Positions 24,756 through 34,043 of a stretch of DNA of 64,000 bases are shown piece by piece; position 1 is the first letter of the stretch; every line of letters starts with the position of its first letter. The DNA is from Pseudomonadota bacterium (GTDB taxonomy: Bacteria; Desulfobacterota; Binatia; Binatales; Binataceae). The stretch covers positions 98,853 to 162,852 of the forward strand of contig JAJPKA010000018.1 in the NCBI GenBank assembly GCA_021323945.1. The letters are read 5' to 3'. The notes below the pieces were generated by a model, which was not told the origin of the DNA, searched no databases, and was given only the letters and a program-made list of their open reading frames with translations. The translations under genes and the position numbers were made by a program.

Positions 24756-27497
24756 TTGGAGCTGAGTAAAACATTTGATGCGAAGTCGGCAGAAGAACGA
24801 TGGTTTCAGCTTTGGATTGATCGCGGTTATTTCAAGGCCGACCCGAGCCGTTCCGGTCCGGTGTTTTCGATTGTTATTCCACCGCCTAACGTTACCGGAG
24901 CTCTGCACCTGGGTCACGCACTCAACGGTACGCTGCACGATATAATCGTACGAGCGCGGCGCATGCAGGGTTACAACACCTTGTGGCTGCCCGGCACCGA
25001 TCACGCCGGGATCGCGACCCAGAACGTAGTCGAGCGCGAAATTGCCAAGGAAGGTAAGACTCGTCATGACTTGGGGCGAGAGGAATTCGTCAAACGAGTA
25101 TGGCAGTGGCGTACAACGTACGGTAGCAAAATTCTTGACCAATTGCGTCGATTAGGATGCTCGTGCGACTGGAGCCGCGAGCGCTTCACACTGGACGACG
25201 GACTCTCACGGGCAGTTACCAAGGTCTTCGTTCAGCTCTACAACGAGGGCCTTATCGAGCGCGACTATCGCTTGATCAATTGGTGCCCACGGTGCGAGAC
25301 AGCGCTTTCAGACTTGGAGGTTGATCACAAAGAAACTTTAGGGAGTCTCTGGTACATCCGCTATCCGCTCGCTGATGGGTCGGGGAGCATCACCGTTGCT
25401 ACGACCCGTCCCGAAACGATGCTTGGCGATACAGGAGTTGCCGTCAATCCGGACGATCAGCGTTTTAGCCATTTAGTCGGACGGGTTGTCAGGCTGCCGC
25501 TGGTCGGCCGCGCGATCCCAATCATCGCCGATAGTTGCGTCGATCCGGAGTTCGGTACCGGTGCAGTAAAGATCACCCCAGGCCACGACTTTAACGATTT
25601 CGAGATCGGTCGGCGTCATAATCTTGCACAGATTTCGGTGATGGACACGCGCGGGTTGATGAATGCCCAGGCAGGTTCATACGCCGGCATGGCGCGTGAC
25701 GCCTGCCGTCAAAAGATTGTGGCAGATCTTACCCGTGAAGAGCTTTTGGAGCGCGTTGAGCCGCATCGGCACACACTCGGGGTTTGTTCGCGGTGCGACA
25801 CCGTGGTCGAGCCGATGCTTTCCCATCAGTGGTTCATGCGCATGACCAAGCCCGATGCGAGCGGCCAGTCAATTGTGGGCCGGGCTATCGCGGCGGTGGA
25901 ACAGGGCGATACAAAGTTCTTTCCCAAACAGTGGGAAAACACCTATTTCGCCTGGATGCGCAACATTCAGGACTGGTGTATATCGCGCCAACTCTGGTGG
26001 GGCCATCGGATTCCGGCCTGGTGGTGCGAGCGTTGTCCTGACGCTCAACCCATCGTTGCCGAAGGCCGCCCGTCCGCTTGTCCGCATTGCGGGAGCGGCG
26101 ACTTGCGCCAGGATGACGACGTGCTCGATACCTGGTTTTCTTCGGGTCTATGGCCCTTCAGCACTTTGGGGTGGCCCGAGCGGACCGCCGACCTTGAAAC
26201 GTATTATCCAACCACACTGCTCATCACGGCGTTCGATATCATTTTCTTTTGGGTCGCGCGCATGATGATGTTCGGGCTGAAAGTGAACCCCTTGAATGCC
26301 TCCAAACCTGGCGGCGCGGTTCCCTTCAAGCACGTCTATATCACGCCGCTCGTGCGCGATGCACAGGGCAAGAAAATGACGAAGTCGCGCGGCAACGTGG
26401 TCGATCCCCTTGAGATCATGAACCGATACGGCACCGACGCGGTGAGGTTCACCCTGGCTCAGCTGACCGTGCAAGGGCGTGATCTGGTGCTCTCCGATGA
26501 GCGACTGGCGGCCTCACGAGCGTTCGCGAATAAAATCTGGAATGCAGCACGATTCGTGCTGATGAATCTCGACGGTGCGCCCCAGCCGCTCGAGCAGGTT
26601 GAGCAGTCTGACCTCACCTTAGTTGAGCGGTGGATTCTTAGCCGGCTCAACGCGACAATCGATTCCGTAACGTCGTCAATAGACGCATATGAATTCAATC
26701 TAGCTGCGTTAGCGCTCTATCAGTTCATTTGGCACGAGTTCTGTGACTGGTATATCGAGCTGTCGAAGGAGGCGTTGAAATCGGGCGGTCACCGCCAAGC
26801 CGCGGCGCGTTTCGTGCTGGTCCGGTGTTTCGATCAACTGCTGCGTCTTCTTCATCCGTTTATGCCGTTTATTTCAGAAGAAATTTGGCAGTCGCTGCGG
26901 GCCTATTTGCCACCACAGAACCTTAGTGCGCATCTGGCGGTTGCGTCGTGGCCCAAGCCCGGCGATGGGCAACTGCTTAGCTGGCACGAGGCCGAGGCTA
27001 TGCAGCGCTGCATTACTACCGTCCAGACAATCAATTCGTTGCGTTCGCTTGTCGGTCACCATCCCGGGCAGCGGGTCAGAGCCGTTCTCAGGCCGGCCGA
27101 GAATGGAGCAGCGGATGTTGAGCTCTGGAACTCTTATGTGATGACGCTGGCAAAGATTTCCGAATTCCGGATAGAGCCGGCTTCCAAAGCTCGCCCCGAA
27201 GCGATGGTGTTTGCCCCTTTGACCCAGGGAAATCCTGCTGCCGGCGCCTCCGTAGCGACCTGGGGAGAAGTCGGGATCGAGACGCCGGCTGAGTTTGATT
27301 TTCAAAAGGCTCGCGACATGTTGCAAAAGCGTCTAAACGAGGTTCGCTTGCATTTGGATCGCAACCAGCGCCGCTACGACGACCCGGATTTTCGTGCTAA
27401 GGCTGACGCGGCAACGGTCAACGAGATCGCTGATCGGATCGAACAGTTAAAGGTGCAACAGAGCCTTTTGGAATCGCAGATCGAGTTGATTCACTGA
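24756..27497 (+). CDS. valS: Valyl-tRNA synthetase
   Basis: Class I aminoacyl-tRNA synthetase that charges tRNA-Val and edits mis-charged threonine. The HIGH motif is HLGH in PPNVTGALHLGHALNG, and the KMSKS motif is KKMTKSRGNV. The CP1 editing domain includes TTRPETMLGDTGVAVNP. WISRQLWWGHRIPAWWC is typical of the Val/Ile/Leu group. The C-terminus is a coiled-coil arm (about the last 70 residues). By family start the best codon is TTG 24756 (ELSKTFDAKSAEERW follows), with AGGGTG 5 bases upstream; the ATG at 24618 would add 46 unrelated residues. The length is then 913 residues, normal for the family. nadC follows after 14 bases. Confidence 0.96.
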   Translation: MELSKTFDAKSAEERWFQLWIDRGYFKADPSRSGPVFSIVIPPPNVTGALHLGHALNGTLHDIIVRARRMQGYNTLWLPGTDHAGIATQNVVEREIAKEGKTRHDLGREEFVKRVWQWRTTYGSKILDQLRRLGCSCDWSRERFTLDDGLSRAVTKVFVQLYNEGLIERDYRLINWCPRCETALSDLEVDHKETLGSLWYIRYPLADGSGSITVATTRPETMLGDTGVAVNPDDQRFSHLVGRVVRLPLVGRAIPIIADSCVDPEFGTGAVKITPGHDFNDFEIGRRHNLAQISVMDTRGLMNAQAGSYAGMARDACRQKIVADLTREELLERVEPHRHTLGVCSRCDTVVEPMLSHQWFMRMTKPDASGQSIVGRAIAAVEQGDTKFFPKQWENTYFAWMRNIQDWCISRQLWWGHRIPAWWCERCPDAQPIVAEGRPSACPHCGSGDLRQDDDVLDTWFSSGLWPFSTLGWPERTADLETYYPTTLLITAFDIIFFWVARMMMFGLKVNPLNASKPGGAVPFKHVYITPLVRDAQGKKMTKSRGNVVDPLEIMNRYGTDAVRFTLAQLTVQGRDLVLSDERLAASRAFANKIWNAARFVLMNLDGAPQPLEQVEQSDLTLVERWILSRLNATIDSVTSSIDAYEFNLAALALYQFIWHEFCDWYIELSKEALKSGGHRQAAARFVLVRCFDQLLRLLHPFMPFISEEIWQSLRAYLPPQNLSAHLAVASWPKPGDGQLLSWHEAEAMQRCITTVQTINSLRSLVGHHPGQRVRAVLRPAENGAADVELWNSYVMTLAKISEFRIEPASKARPEAMVFAPLTQGNPAAGASVATWGEVGIETPAEFDFQKARDMLQKRLNEVRLHLDRNQRRYDDPDFRAKADAATVNEIADRIEQLKVQQSLLESQIELIH

Positions 27498-27511
27498 TTC
27501 TTTTTGAACAT

Positions 27512-28366
27512 ATGGAAATTCTTCGCCAACTCGATCTGACCTCGCTTATCCGCAACGCCCTTGCCGAGGATATCGGTCAAGGGGACCTCACCACTGCGGC
27601 GATATTGGATACCGATCATCGAGGCCGGGCCGAGATCACCGTCAAAGACCGGAACGAGGTTGTCTTCTGCGGCGGTTTTATGTTTGAAAAGGTCTTCACG
27701 CTGACCGGCGCGGAACCGCGAATCATCTCGTTAGCGCCAGAGGGCGCAATACTGCCGCAGCGAGCTACTGCCCTAGAGGTTGAAGGGCGACTCGCCGGTT
27801 TGCTGATTGGGGAACGGGTGGCGTTGAATTTCGTGCAGCTGATGTCAGGTATAGCTACGGCAACGCGACAATACGTCAATGCTATTGCGGGCAGCCGGGC
27901 ACGGATTGTTGATACCCGTAAAACCCATCCCGGTCTCCGTGCGCTGGAAAAATATGCCGTGCGTTGCGGCGGTGGCCATAACCATCGGTTCGGTCTCGAT
28001 GGCGGGATTCTGATCAAAGAAAATCATATCGCTGCCGCAGGTGGGGTGCGGCCGGCTCTGGAACGCGTTCGCACACGCGTTCCCCATACCTTTAGGATTG
28101 AGATAGAGTGCGAGACCTTGGCCCAGGTCCGAGAAGCGGTCGCAGCCGGTGTTGACTCAATCCTGCTCGACAATATGTCACTGGAGCAAATGCGCGAAGC
28201 ACGCCGGATTGCCGAAGAACCGATTCTTCTGGAGGCGTCCGGCGGTGTGACGCTCGAGTCTGTACGCGCGATTGCGGAGACTGGTGTGGATTTAATCTCA
28301 GTGGGTGCCTTAACCCATTCCGTTAAGGCTGCCGACCTGAGTATGCGCATTGAGGTCTACCACTAG
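27512..28366 (+). CDS. nadC: Nicotinate-nucleotide pyrophosphorylase (carboxylating), quinolinate phosphoribosyltransferase
   Basis: NadC converts quinolinate and PRPP to nicotinate mononucleotide, CO2 and pyrophosphate in de novo NAD synthesis. The 284 residues include EDIGQGDLTT, GERVALNFVQLMSGIAT, DTRKTHPGLRALEKYAV and RCGGGHNHRFGLDG, all conserved catalytic or PRPP-contacting segments, and the C-terminal ISVGALTHS. The gene lies between valS and birA; the end overlaps the long frame of birA, though the chosen birA start is just downstream. No nadA or nadB is in the window. Confidence 0.96.
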   Translation: MEILRQLDLTSLIRNALAEDIGQGDLTTAAILDTDHRGRAEITVKDRNEVVFCGGFMFEKVFTLTGAEPRIISLAPEGAILPQRATALEVEGRLAGLLIGERVALNFVQLMSGIATATRQYVNAIAGSRARIVDTRKTHPGLRALEKYAVRCGGGHNHRFGLDGGILIKENHIAAAGGVRPALERVRTRVPHTFRIEIECETLAQVREAVAAGVDSILLDNMSLEQMREARRIAEEPILLEASGGVTLESVRAIAETGVDLISVGALTHSVKAADLSMRIEVYH

Positions 28367-28376
28367 GACGGAAAAT

Positions 28377-29204
28377 ATGCGCCGCAATGCTTCTGCACCT
28401 GGAGCTCCGGGCGACAATCCTTATCAGACAATTGCGTCGGGCTTCCCGGGCCACATCGGGTGCGATATCCGGTACTTTCAGGAGGTGGACTCGACCCAAC
28501 GCATTGCCGCCGCGCTGGCGCAAGAGGGGGCTGCTGAAGGCACGGTGGTTATCGCGGAATCTCAGAGCGCCGGCCGTGGCCGCCTTGGCCGAAGCTGGCA
28601 TTCCCCAGCCGGGGTGAACCTCTATGCGACTGCAATTCTGCGCCCTCGCATCGCTGTGTCCGACGTCCCACAGCTCGGATTGGCTGCGGGCGTGGCACTG
28701 GCAGAAGCACTGGAAACCGTAGCCCCTGGTCTGGTTGGCCTAAAGTGGCCCAACGACGTATGGCTGGCGGGTCGTAAGGGTGGCGGTATTCTCGCCGAAG
28801 CGCTGACCGATGCCAATAGCGGTTTAATAGCGGTATTAATCGGCATTGGCGTCAATTTGAACCTGCCGGCCAGCGAGATTCCTTTTGAGCTGCGTGACAA
28901 AGCAACCTCGGTTTTGGCGACGACAGGGGTTCGGGTTGATCGAGTAGGTTTCGCCGAACATCTATTCCGTCGGCTTGAACTGCGCTACCGGGCTGCCGAA
29001 ACTGGGGGCTTCAGAGCGGTGCGAGAGCTTTATCAACGGTACTTTGCCTTGAACGGGCGACGAGTCAGTGTCCTTGAGGGGGACGCAACGACTCAGGGCA
29101 TCGTCCGAGGAGTCGATGCAGATGGTGCTTTAATCCTGGAAACGACCCTTGGACGCCTCAGGATTCTCAGCGGTGACGTCACTTTGGAAGGGGTTTACGA
29201 TTGA
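28377..29204 (+). CDS. birA: Biotin-[acetyl-CoA-carboxylase] ligase without DNA-binding domain
   Basis: BirA activates biotin with ATP and attaches it to the biotin carboxyl carrier protein. The catalytic domain is complete: GRGRLGRSWHSPAGVNLYAT, the biotinyl-AMP site KWPNDVWLAGRKGGGILAE, and the C-terminal SH3-like part (GDATTQGIVRGVDADGALILE). The N-terminus before FQEVDSTQR is only about 35 residues and holds no helix-turn-helix, so this is a monofunctional (group I) ligase, not a bio repressor. ATG 28377 with AGGACGGA upstream is preferred over TTG 28350. It follows nadC by 10 bases. Confidence 0.94.
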   Translation: MRRNASAPGAPGDNPYQTIASGFPGHIGCDIRYFQEVDSTQRIAAALAQEGAAEGTVVIAESQSAGRGRLGRSWHSPAGVNLYATAILRPRIAVSDVPQLGLAAGVALAEALETVAPGLVGLKWPNDVWLAGRKGGGILAEALTDANSGLIAVLIGIGVNLNLPASEIPFELRDKATSVLATTGVRVDRVGFAEHLFRRLELRYRAAETGGFRAVRELYQRYFALNGRRVSVLEGDATTQGIVRGVDADGALILETTLGRLRILSGDVTLEGVYD

Positions 29205-29299
29205 TTAGCAGGCGCGTCCGAGCGGAGCGCCCTCCGGCGATGCGCCGGGTTCCCGGTTACGGGACGCGTTGCGAACTTGCGTCATAGAGGTGAATCGAC

Positions 29300-31402
29300 A
29301 TGGCAGTGGAGGAAATCGGTCGCTTAAGAACGATCGCGCTAGTCGGGCAAGGGGGCGCCGGTAAGACTCAGTTGGCTGAAGCGATGCTCTTCACAGCCGG
29401 AACGACCAGCCGGTTGGGTCGTCCCGACGACGGAACGGCGTTAATGGATTTCGAGCCCGAGGAACTCTCGCGCCATATCTCGATCAGTTCGTCGTTTCAT
29501 CATCTTAATTGGAAACGTACTGAGGTAATCCTGGCCAACACCCCTGGATACAGCGCCTTTCTACCCGATGCTTTTGCAGCAATGCGGGCTGTGGACGGCA
29601 TAGTGTTCGTGGCCAGCGCCGGTGGGGACCTCAAAGTTGAGTCAGAAAAGATCTTCGAGCACATCAGGGGACTCGGATTGCCGCACGTGGCATTCGTCTC
29701 CAAGCTCGATCGCGAGCGCATGGATTTCGAGGCTGCGCTCTCGGATCTCGAAAAATCCCTGGCCGCCAAGCCAATTGCCATCACTTTGCCAATCGGTGCT
29801 GAGAGCGCCTTCAGTGGAGTCATTGATTTGCTAACCATGAAGGCTCGCTCGTATCCCGATTCATCCGGTAAAGCAAGGGAAGAAGAGCTGAGCGGCGATC
29901 TAAGATCGCGCGCGGCAGCTGCGCGCACAAAATTGTGTGAAGCGGTGGCAGAGACCGACGATACTCTGCTGGAAAAATATCTTGAGCAGGGCGAACTTGA
30001 CGAAGCCGAGCTTCGTACCGCGCTTCGAGGGGCGGTACTACAAGGTAAGCTAACACCTGTTCTCTGCGGTTCAGGCCTAAAGAATATCGGTGTCGATCTC
30101 TTGCTCGACGCGGTGGCAGCTCTGCTCCCTGCTCCCAATGAGCGGCCCCCGTTTCGTGCGCAAGGGCAATCCAACGGCGCTCCGGTAGAAAGGGGCGCTG
30201 ACGTCGATGCTCCATTTTCCGCCTTCGTGTTTAAGACTGTGGTCGACCCGTTCGCAGGTAAGCTTTCGATTTTCAGGGTCGTCTCCGGACGAGCCACGAG
30301 CGACGCGACGGTACTGAATGCGACGCGTGGTTCGCGCGAGCGATTTGGACAGCTGCTGCGACTCGAAGGCAAAAAACAGGCCCCGCTCCCCTCGGCCCTG
30401 CCGGGCGAGATCGTCGCGGTCGCCAAACTAAAGGACACTACTACCGGCGACACCTTGTGCGACGAGAAATCGCCGATCGTATTCCCCCCACCGGAGCGGC
30501 CGCTACCAGTGATCTCGTTTGCGATTCGGCCAAAAACGCGCGGTGACGAGGAAAAGGCCTCTCAGGCGCTCGCTCGCCTGGTCGAAGAAGATCCGGCCTT
30601 GGAGACCCATCGTGACCCGCAAACTCACGAGATCATTCTCTCCGGCACCGGGCAAATGCATATCGAGGTCACGGTCGAAAAGCTTAAGCGCAAGTTCAAC
30701 GTCGACGTGGAACTGACCGCGCCCAAGGTTCCCTATAAGGAAACTATCAAGGCACGGGCCGAGGCGCAGGGAAAGTACAAGCGTCAGTCCGGTGGTCGCG
30801 GCCAATACGGCGATTGCTGGCTTCGGGTTGAACCGCTGCCACGGGGTAAAGGCTTTGAATTCGGCGATGAGATCGTCGGTGGCGTGATCCCACGCCAATA
30901 TATCCCTTCAGTTGAAAAGGGAGTGCGCAATACGCTCAACGAAGGTTACTTGGCGGGCTATCCGATGGTCGATGTTAAGGTGACGGTGTTTGACGGCAGT
31001 TTTCATGAGGTCGATTCGTCAGACATGGCGTTCCAAATTGCCGCTTCAATGGGTTTGAAGAATGCATTCGAGAAAGCGCGGCCCGTTCTGCTCGAACCAA
31101 TAATGGCGCTGGAGGTCAGCTGTCCGGATGAGTGCATGGGCGACGTGATTGGCGATCTTAATGCACGCCGTGGTCGAGTGCTGGGGATGGAGTCCAAAGG
31201 GAGTGGCCAGGTAATTAAGGCGCTTGTGCCCATGGCCGAGGTTCTCAAGTATGCACCTGATCTGCGTTCGATAACTTCGGGACGCGGTTCCTTTGAAGCC
31301 CGCTTTTCACATTACGACGAGGTACCCGCGCACCTCGCAGAAAAGGTGATCGCGGAGTCAAAACGGGCCAGGGAGGCCGCGGGGCAACGCGCGCAGGCGT
31401 AA
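29300..31402 (+). CDS. Elongation factor G-like GTPase (paralogue, altered G motifs)
   Basis: About 700 residues with the five-domain EF-G layout: GTPase domain, beta-barrel II, and domains III to V (VEEDPALETHRDPQTHEIILSG, then VPYKETIK and RRGRVLGME). The G1 loop is GQGGAGKT (16-23), G3 is NTPGY (80-84) and G4 is SKLD (134-137), against DTPGH and NKxD in canonical EF-G. The loss of the G3 His, which positions the catalytic water, fits the EF-G-like subfamily rather than the main translocase; Asn in place of the G3 Asp is unusual. I would therefore not call it fusA. The role of this subfamily in translation is not settled. The ATG is preceded by GAGGTG (29289-29294). Confidence 0.85.
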   Translation: MAVEEIGRLRTIALVGQGGAGKTQLAEAMLFTAGTTSRLGRPDDGTALMDFEPEELSRHISISSSFHHLNWKRTEVILANTPGYSAFLPDAFAAMRAVDGIVFVASAGGDLKVESEKIFEHIRGLGLPHVAFVSKLDRERMDFEAALSDLEKSLAAKPIAITLPIGAESAFSGVIDLLTMKARSYPDSSGKAREEELSGDLRSRAAAARTKLCEAVAETDDTLLEKYLEQGELDEAELRTALRGAVLQGKLTPVLCGSGLKNIGVDLLLDAVAALLPAPNERPPFRAQGQSNGAPVERGADVDAPFSAFVFKTVVDPFAGKLSIFRVVSGRATSDATVLNATRGSRERFGQLLRLEGKKQAPLPSALPGEIVAVAKLKDTTTGDTLCDEKSPIVFPPPERPLPVISFAIRPKTRGDEEKASQALARLVEEDPALETHRDPQTHEIILSGTGQMHIEVTVEKLKRKFNVDVELTAPKVPYKETIKARAEAQGKYKRQSGGRGQYGDCWLRVEPLPRGKGFEFGDEIVGGVIPRQYIPSVEKGVRNTLNEGYLAGYPMVDVKVTVFDGSFHEVDSSDMAFQIAASMGLKNAFEKARPVLLEPIMALEVSCPDECMGDVIGDLNARRGRVLGMESKGSGQVIKALVPMAEVLKYAPDLRSITSGRGSFEARFSHYDEVPAHLAEKVIAESKRAREAAGQRAQA

Positions 31403-31458
31403 TTCGGGACTGTGGAACCGGCCTTCTGACTCGGCTTTAACCATCAGATGCGCTGGCA

Positions 31459-31683
31459 ATGGCGACATTGGGAAGGACACTAGTACTAATCGGGCTGATC
31501 CTCGCTGTCTTTGGGCTGCTGCTCTGGAGCGGGGGATCGATACCTGTGGTCAATCGGCTCGGCCGGTTGCCCGGTGACATCTACATCCAACGAGATAACT
31601 TTACCTTTTATCTTCCGATTACTACCTGTATTGTCCTGAGTATCGTAATTTCCTTGCTCATCGGATTTCTGAGGCGCTGGTGA
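31459..31683 (+). CDS. DUF2905 family small membrane protein
   Basis: A 74-residue protein with two membrane helices (TLVLIGLILAVFGLLLW and FYLPITTCIVLSIVISLLIGF) joined by NRLGRLPGDIYIQRDNF, the family signature loop. Function unknown. Its stop overlaps the GTG start of the next gene (GTGA), so it is translationally coupled to the NtrY-like kinase. Confidence 0.9.
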   Translation: MATLGRTLVLIGLILAVFGLLLWSGGSIPVVNRLGRLPGDIYIQRDNFTFYLPITTCIVLSIVISLLIGFLRRW

Positions 31684-33965
31684 GCGATCGCAGCAGCGCA
31701 TTGGAGCGGACTGAGGGAAAGCGGCGACGCCGCGAACTGATCGCGGTGGCGGTCGCCACGGTCACCCTCGTGGCCTTCGTGCTGATGCAGACGGAGCTGC
31801 CCCCTCTCAGTTCGCATACCTCACTGCTGTCCAATCTGGTTGTCATTTTACTGTTCGATCTCAGCTTCCTGCTGCTCGGCCTGATGCTGCTGCTGGTAGG
31901 GAGAAATCTGGCGAAGGCTATCTTTGAGCGCCGGCGCGGATTGATTGGGGCCAAACTCCAGGCCCGCCTGGTGTTTGGCTTTACCGCGGTCGCGATTGTC
32001 CCGAGCGCCTTTCTGCTATACGTGGCAGGCTCTTTTCTGCGCAGCGACATTAATAGCTGGTTCGATCCAGAGTACGAGCGGATGCTCGATAACTCTTTCG
32101 AGATCGCCAAGGTCTACTATTTGAATTCGGCGAACAATGCGGCGCATTGCGCGCGTATCCTGTCGGGCAAGATTACCAGCGGCAATTTGTTGGCGCCCGC
32201 CAACCACAGCAAGTTGCGCGCACTTATTGAGCAGGCCCAGCAGGATTACAATCTTGGCACCGTCGAGGTGTTCTCAGCCGATCGCAAGTTGTTGATGTTC
32301 GAGCTCAGTCCGAGCACTCCTACTGGCATCGGCGTATCACCTCACTCGGCTTTGCTCCGTGAAACGCTTAAAGGGCGGGCGCTTACTCGCGCCGATCGGT
32401 TCGGTGCGTCAGACGTGATCCGTGGTAGTGCGCCCATTTTCTCGGCCAGTGATTCGGATGATGTCGCAGGGGCGATCGTAGTTGATTATTACCTGCCCAA
32501 GAGTCTGGCCGCCCGCGCCGCTGCCATTTCTCAGGCAGTTCAGGCGTATTTCCAGCTGCGAATATTGCACCAGCCGATTATGCACAGTTACATCCTCGCG
32601 CTGGCGCTGATTGGACTCGCCGTCGTGTTGCTGGGTAGCTGGTTTGGAATATATCTGGCGCGTGAGCTCACGGGTCCTATCAAAATGCTGGCGGAAGGGA
32701 CTCATGCGCTGGCTGCCGGCAACCTGAATTATGAGATTCCCCCAGTCGGAGACGATGAAATCGCACACCTGGTTCAATCCTTCAACCGCATGACCTCGGA
32801 TTTGCGCAACTCCAGGGCTGAGCTGGAACGGCGACGGCGATACACTGAAACGTTGCTGCGTAACGTCTCTGCGGGCGTCGTCGGTCTGGACGCCCAAGGC
32901 CGTATCAGCGCAATCAATCCCTGCGCTGAACGCATGCTGGGACTGCGCGCCGCGAATGTCTTGGGGCGCGAATACAACCAATGTTTCGCGCCCCACCTGA
33001 GGCGTTCGCTGGACGAGATTTTTGCGAGTGCAGTACGTCCGCGCGAAGTCCGACGCGCCTTGAAGGTCGAAGTTGGGGGCACGGAAACCGAGTTGATGCT
33101 TACGGTGAGTCGCCTCGACGAGGACGAGAGTGCTCCCGGCGGCCAAGACCTGGGCACGGTGCTGTTCTTCGAAGACGTAAGCCAGATCGCCAAGATTGAA
33201 CGGATGGAAGCGTGGCGCGAGGTCGCTCGCCGGATCGCACACGAAATCAAAAACCCGCTAACCCCCATCCAGCTCTCCGCGGAACGGTTACGGCGGCAAT
33301 TTTCCCGGCGCGGCAGGGGTCCTGAAACCCCCGCATCAGTCGACAACCAGCTGGACGGGCAGACCAACTCTTATTCGCAGCTAGTGGAAGAATGTACTCG
33401 CACGATCATCGCCGAGGTCGACGATCTTAAGCGTCTGGTCAGCGAGTTTTCGGCCTTCGCTCGCATGCCGCAGCTGAATCTCGTCCCCGGCAATCTCAAT
33501 ACGGTGGTAGAAGAAACGGTCTCGACTTTTCGCGAGGCCCACCGCGATGTGCTTTTCGAGGCCGAACTGCAACCCGGGCTTCCGCTAATCGACATCGATC
33601 GCGAAGCGTTAAAACGTGCCCTGATCAACCTCCTCGATAACGCGGTAGCGGCAGTCAAGCCAGGCTGGCTTAATGGTAATGCCGCGCAAATCGTGGTACG
33701 GACATCGCTCGACGCTGCCGCCGGTCTGGTCATGCTTGAAGTTGCTGATAATGGCACCGGAATCGATCCACGTATCCGTGCGAGGATTTTCGAGCCATAC
33801 TTCTCAACTCGTCCCGGCGGCACCGGGCTCGGACTTGCTATCGTGGCGACGATCGTAACCGACCATCATGGGTTCATTCGAGTTCGCGACAACCATCCCA
33901 GGGGAAGTAGATTCCAGCTGGAATTTCCGATAAAAAAAGACGAATTTCGTATGGTTTCTGCCTGA
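31680..33965 (+). CDS. NtrY-type sensor histidine kinase
   Basis: About 761 residues. The N-terminal region has several membrane helices (LIAVAVATVTLVAFVLM, LVVILLFDLSFLLLGLMLLLVG, LVFGFTAVAIVPSAFLLYVA), then a periplasmic domain, another helix (ILALALIGLAVVLLGSWFGIYL), HAMP (LARELTGPIKMLAEG), a PAS domain (TLLRNVSAGVVGLDAQGRI), and the kinase core with phospho-acceptor H521 in RRIAHEIKNPLTP and ATP-binding motifs NLLDNAVAAV, DNGTGI and GTGLGLAIV. This is the NtrY architecture, normally paired with the AAA+ regulator NtrX. GTG 31680 is supported by GAGG at 31671-31674. The next gene, 78 bases on, is not ntrX but a receiver-LpxC fusion. Confidence 0.92.
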   Translation: MSDRSSALERTEGKRRRRELIAVAVATVTLVAFVLMQTELPPLSSHTSLLSNLVVILLFDLSFLLLGLMLLLVGRNLAKAIFERRRGLIGAKLQARLVFGFTAVAIVPSAFLLYVAGSFLRSDINSWFDPEYERMLDNSFEIAKVYYLNSANNAAHCARILSGKITSGNLLAPANHSKLRALIEQAQQDYNLGTVEVFSADRKLLMFELSPSTPTGIGVSPHSALLRETLKGRALTRADRFGASDVIRGSAPIFSASDSDDVAGAIVVDYYLPKSLAARAAAISQAVQAYFQLRILHQPIMHSYILALALIGLAVVLLGSWFGIYLARELTGPIKMLAEGTHALAAGNLNYEIPPVGDDEIAHLVQSFNRMTSDLRNSRAELERRRRYTETLLRNVSAGVVGLDAQGRISAINPCAERMLGLRAANVLGREYNQCFAPHLRRSLDEIFASAVRPREVRRALKVEVGGTETELMLTVSRLDEDESAPGGQDLGTVLFFEDVSQIAKIERMEAWREVARRIAHEIKNPLTPIQLSAERLRRQFSRRGRGPETPASVDNQLDGQTNSYSQLVEECTRTIIAEVDDLKRLVSEFSAFARMPQLNLVPGNLNTVVEETVSTFREAHRDVLFEAELQPGLPLIDIDREALKRALINLLDNAVAAVKPGWLNGNAAQIVVRTSLDAAAGLVMLEVADNGTGIDPRIRARIFEPYFSTRPGGTGLGLAIVATIVTDHHGFIRVRDNHPRGSRFQLEFPIKKDEFRMVSA

Positions 33966-34043
33966 AGCACGACACACTGGTCATCAATCTCAGAGGGCCG
34001 ACTGCCGAGTTTTAAACCGCAGCGGCACAATCACGAGTAGGCA

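Noticed and set aside
29205..29299. Hairpins between birA and the EF-G-like gene (for example TCCCG / CGGGA)
   Set aside because: Short GC-rich stems without a T-run; too weak to call a terminator.
29500..30453. Long minus-strand frame of 317 residues inside the EF-G-like gene
   Set aside because: It is the antisense shadow of a high-GC gene, is Ser/Arg-rich and matches nothing.
32409..33242. Minus-strand frame of 277 residues within the kinase gene
   Set aside because: Antisense to HAMP, PAS and kinase core; no recognisable sequence.
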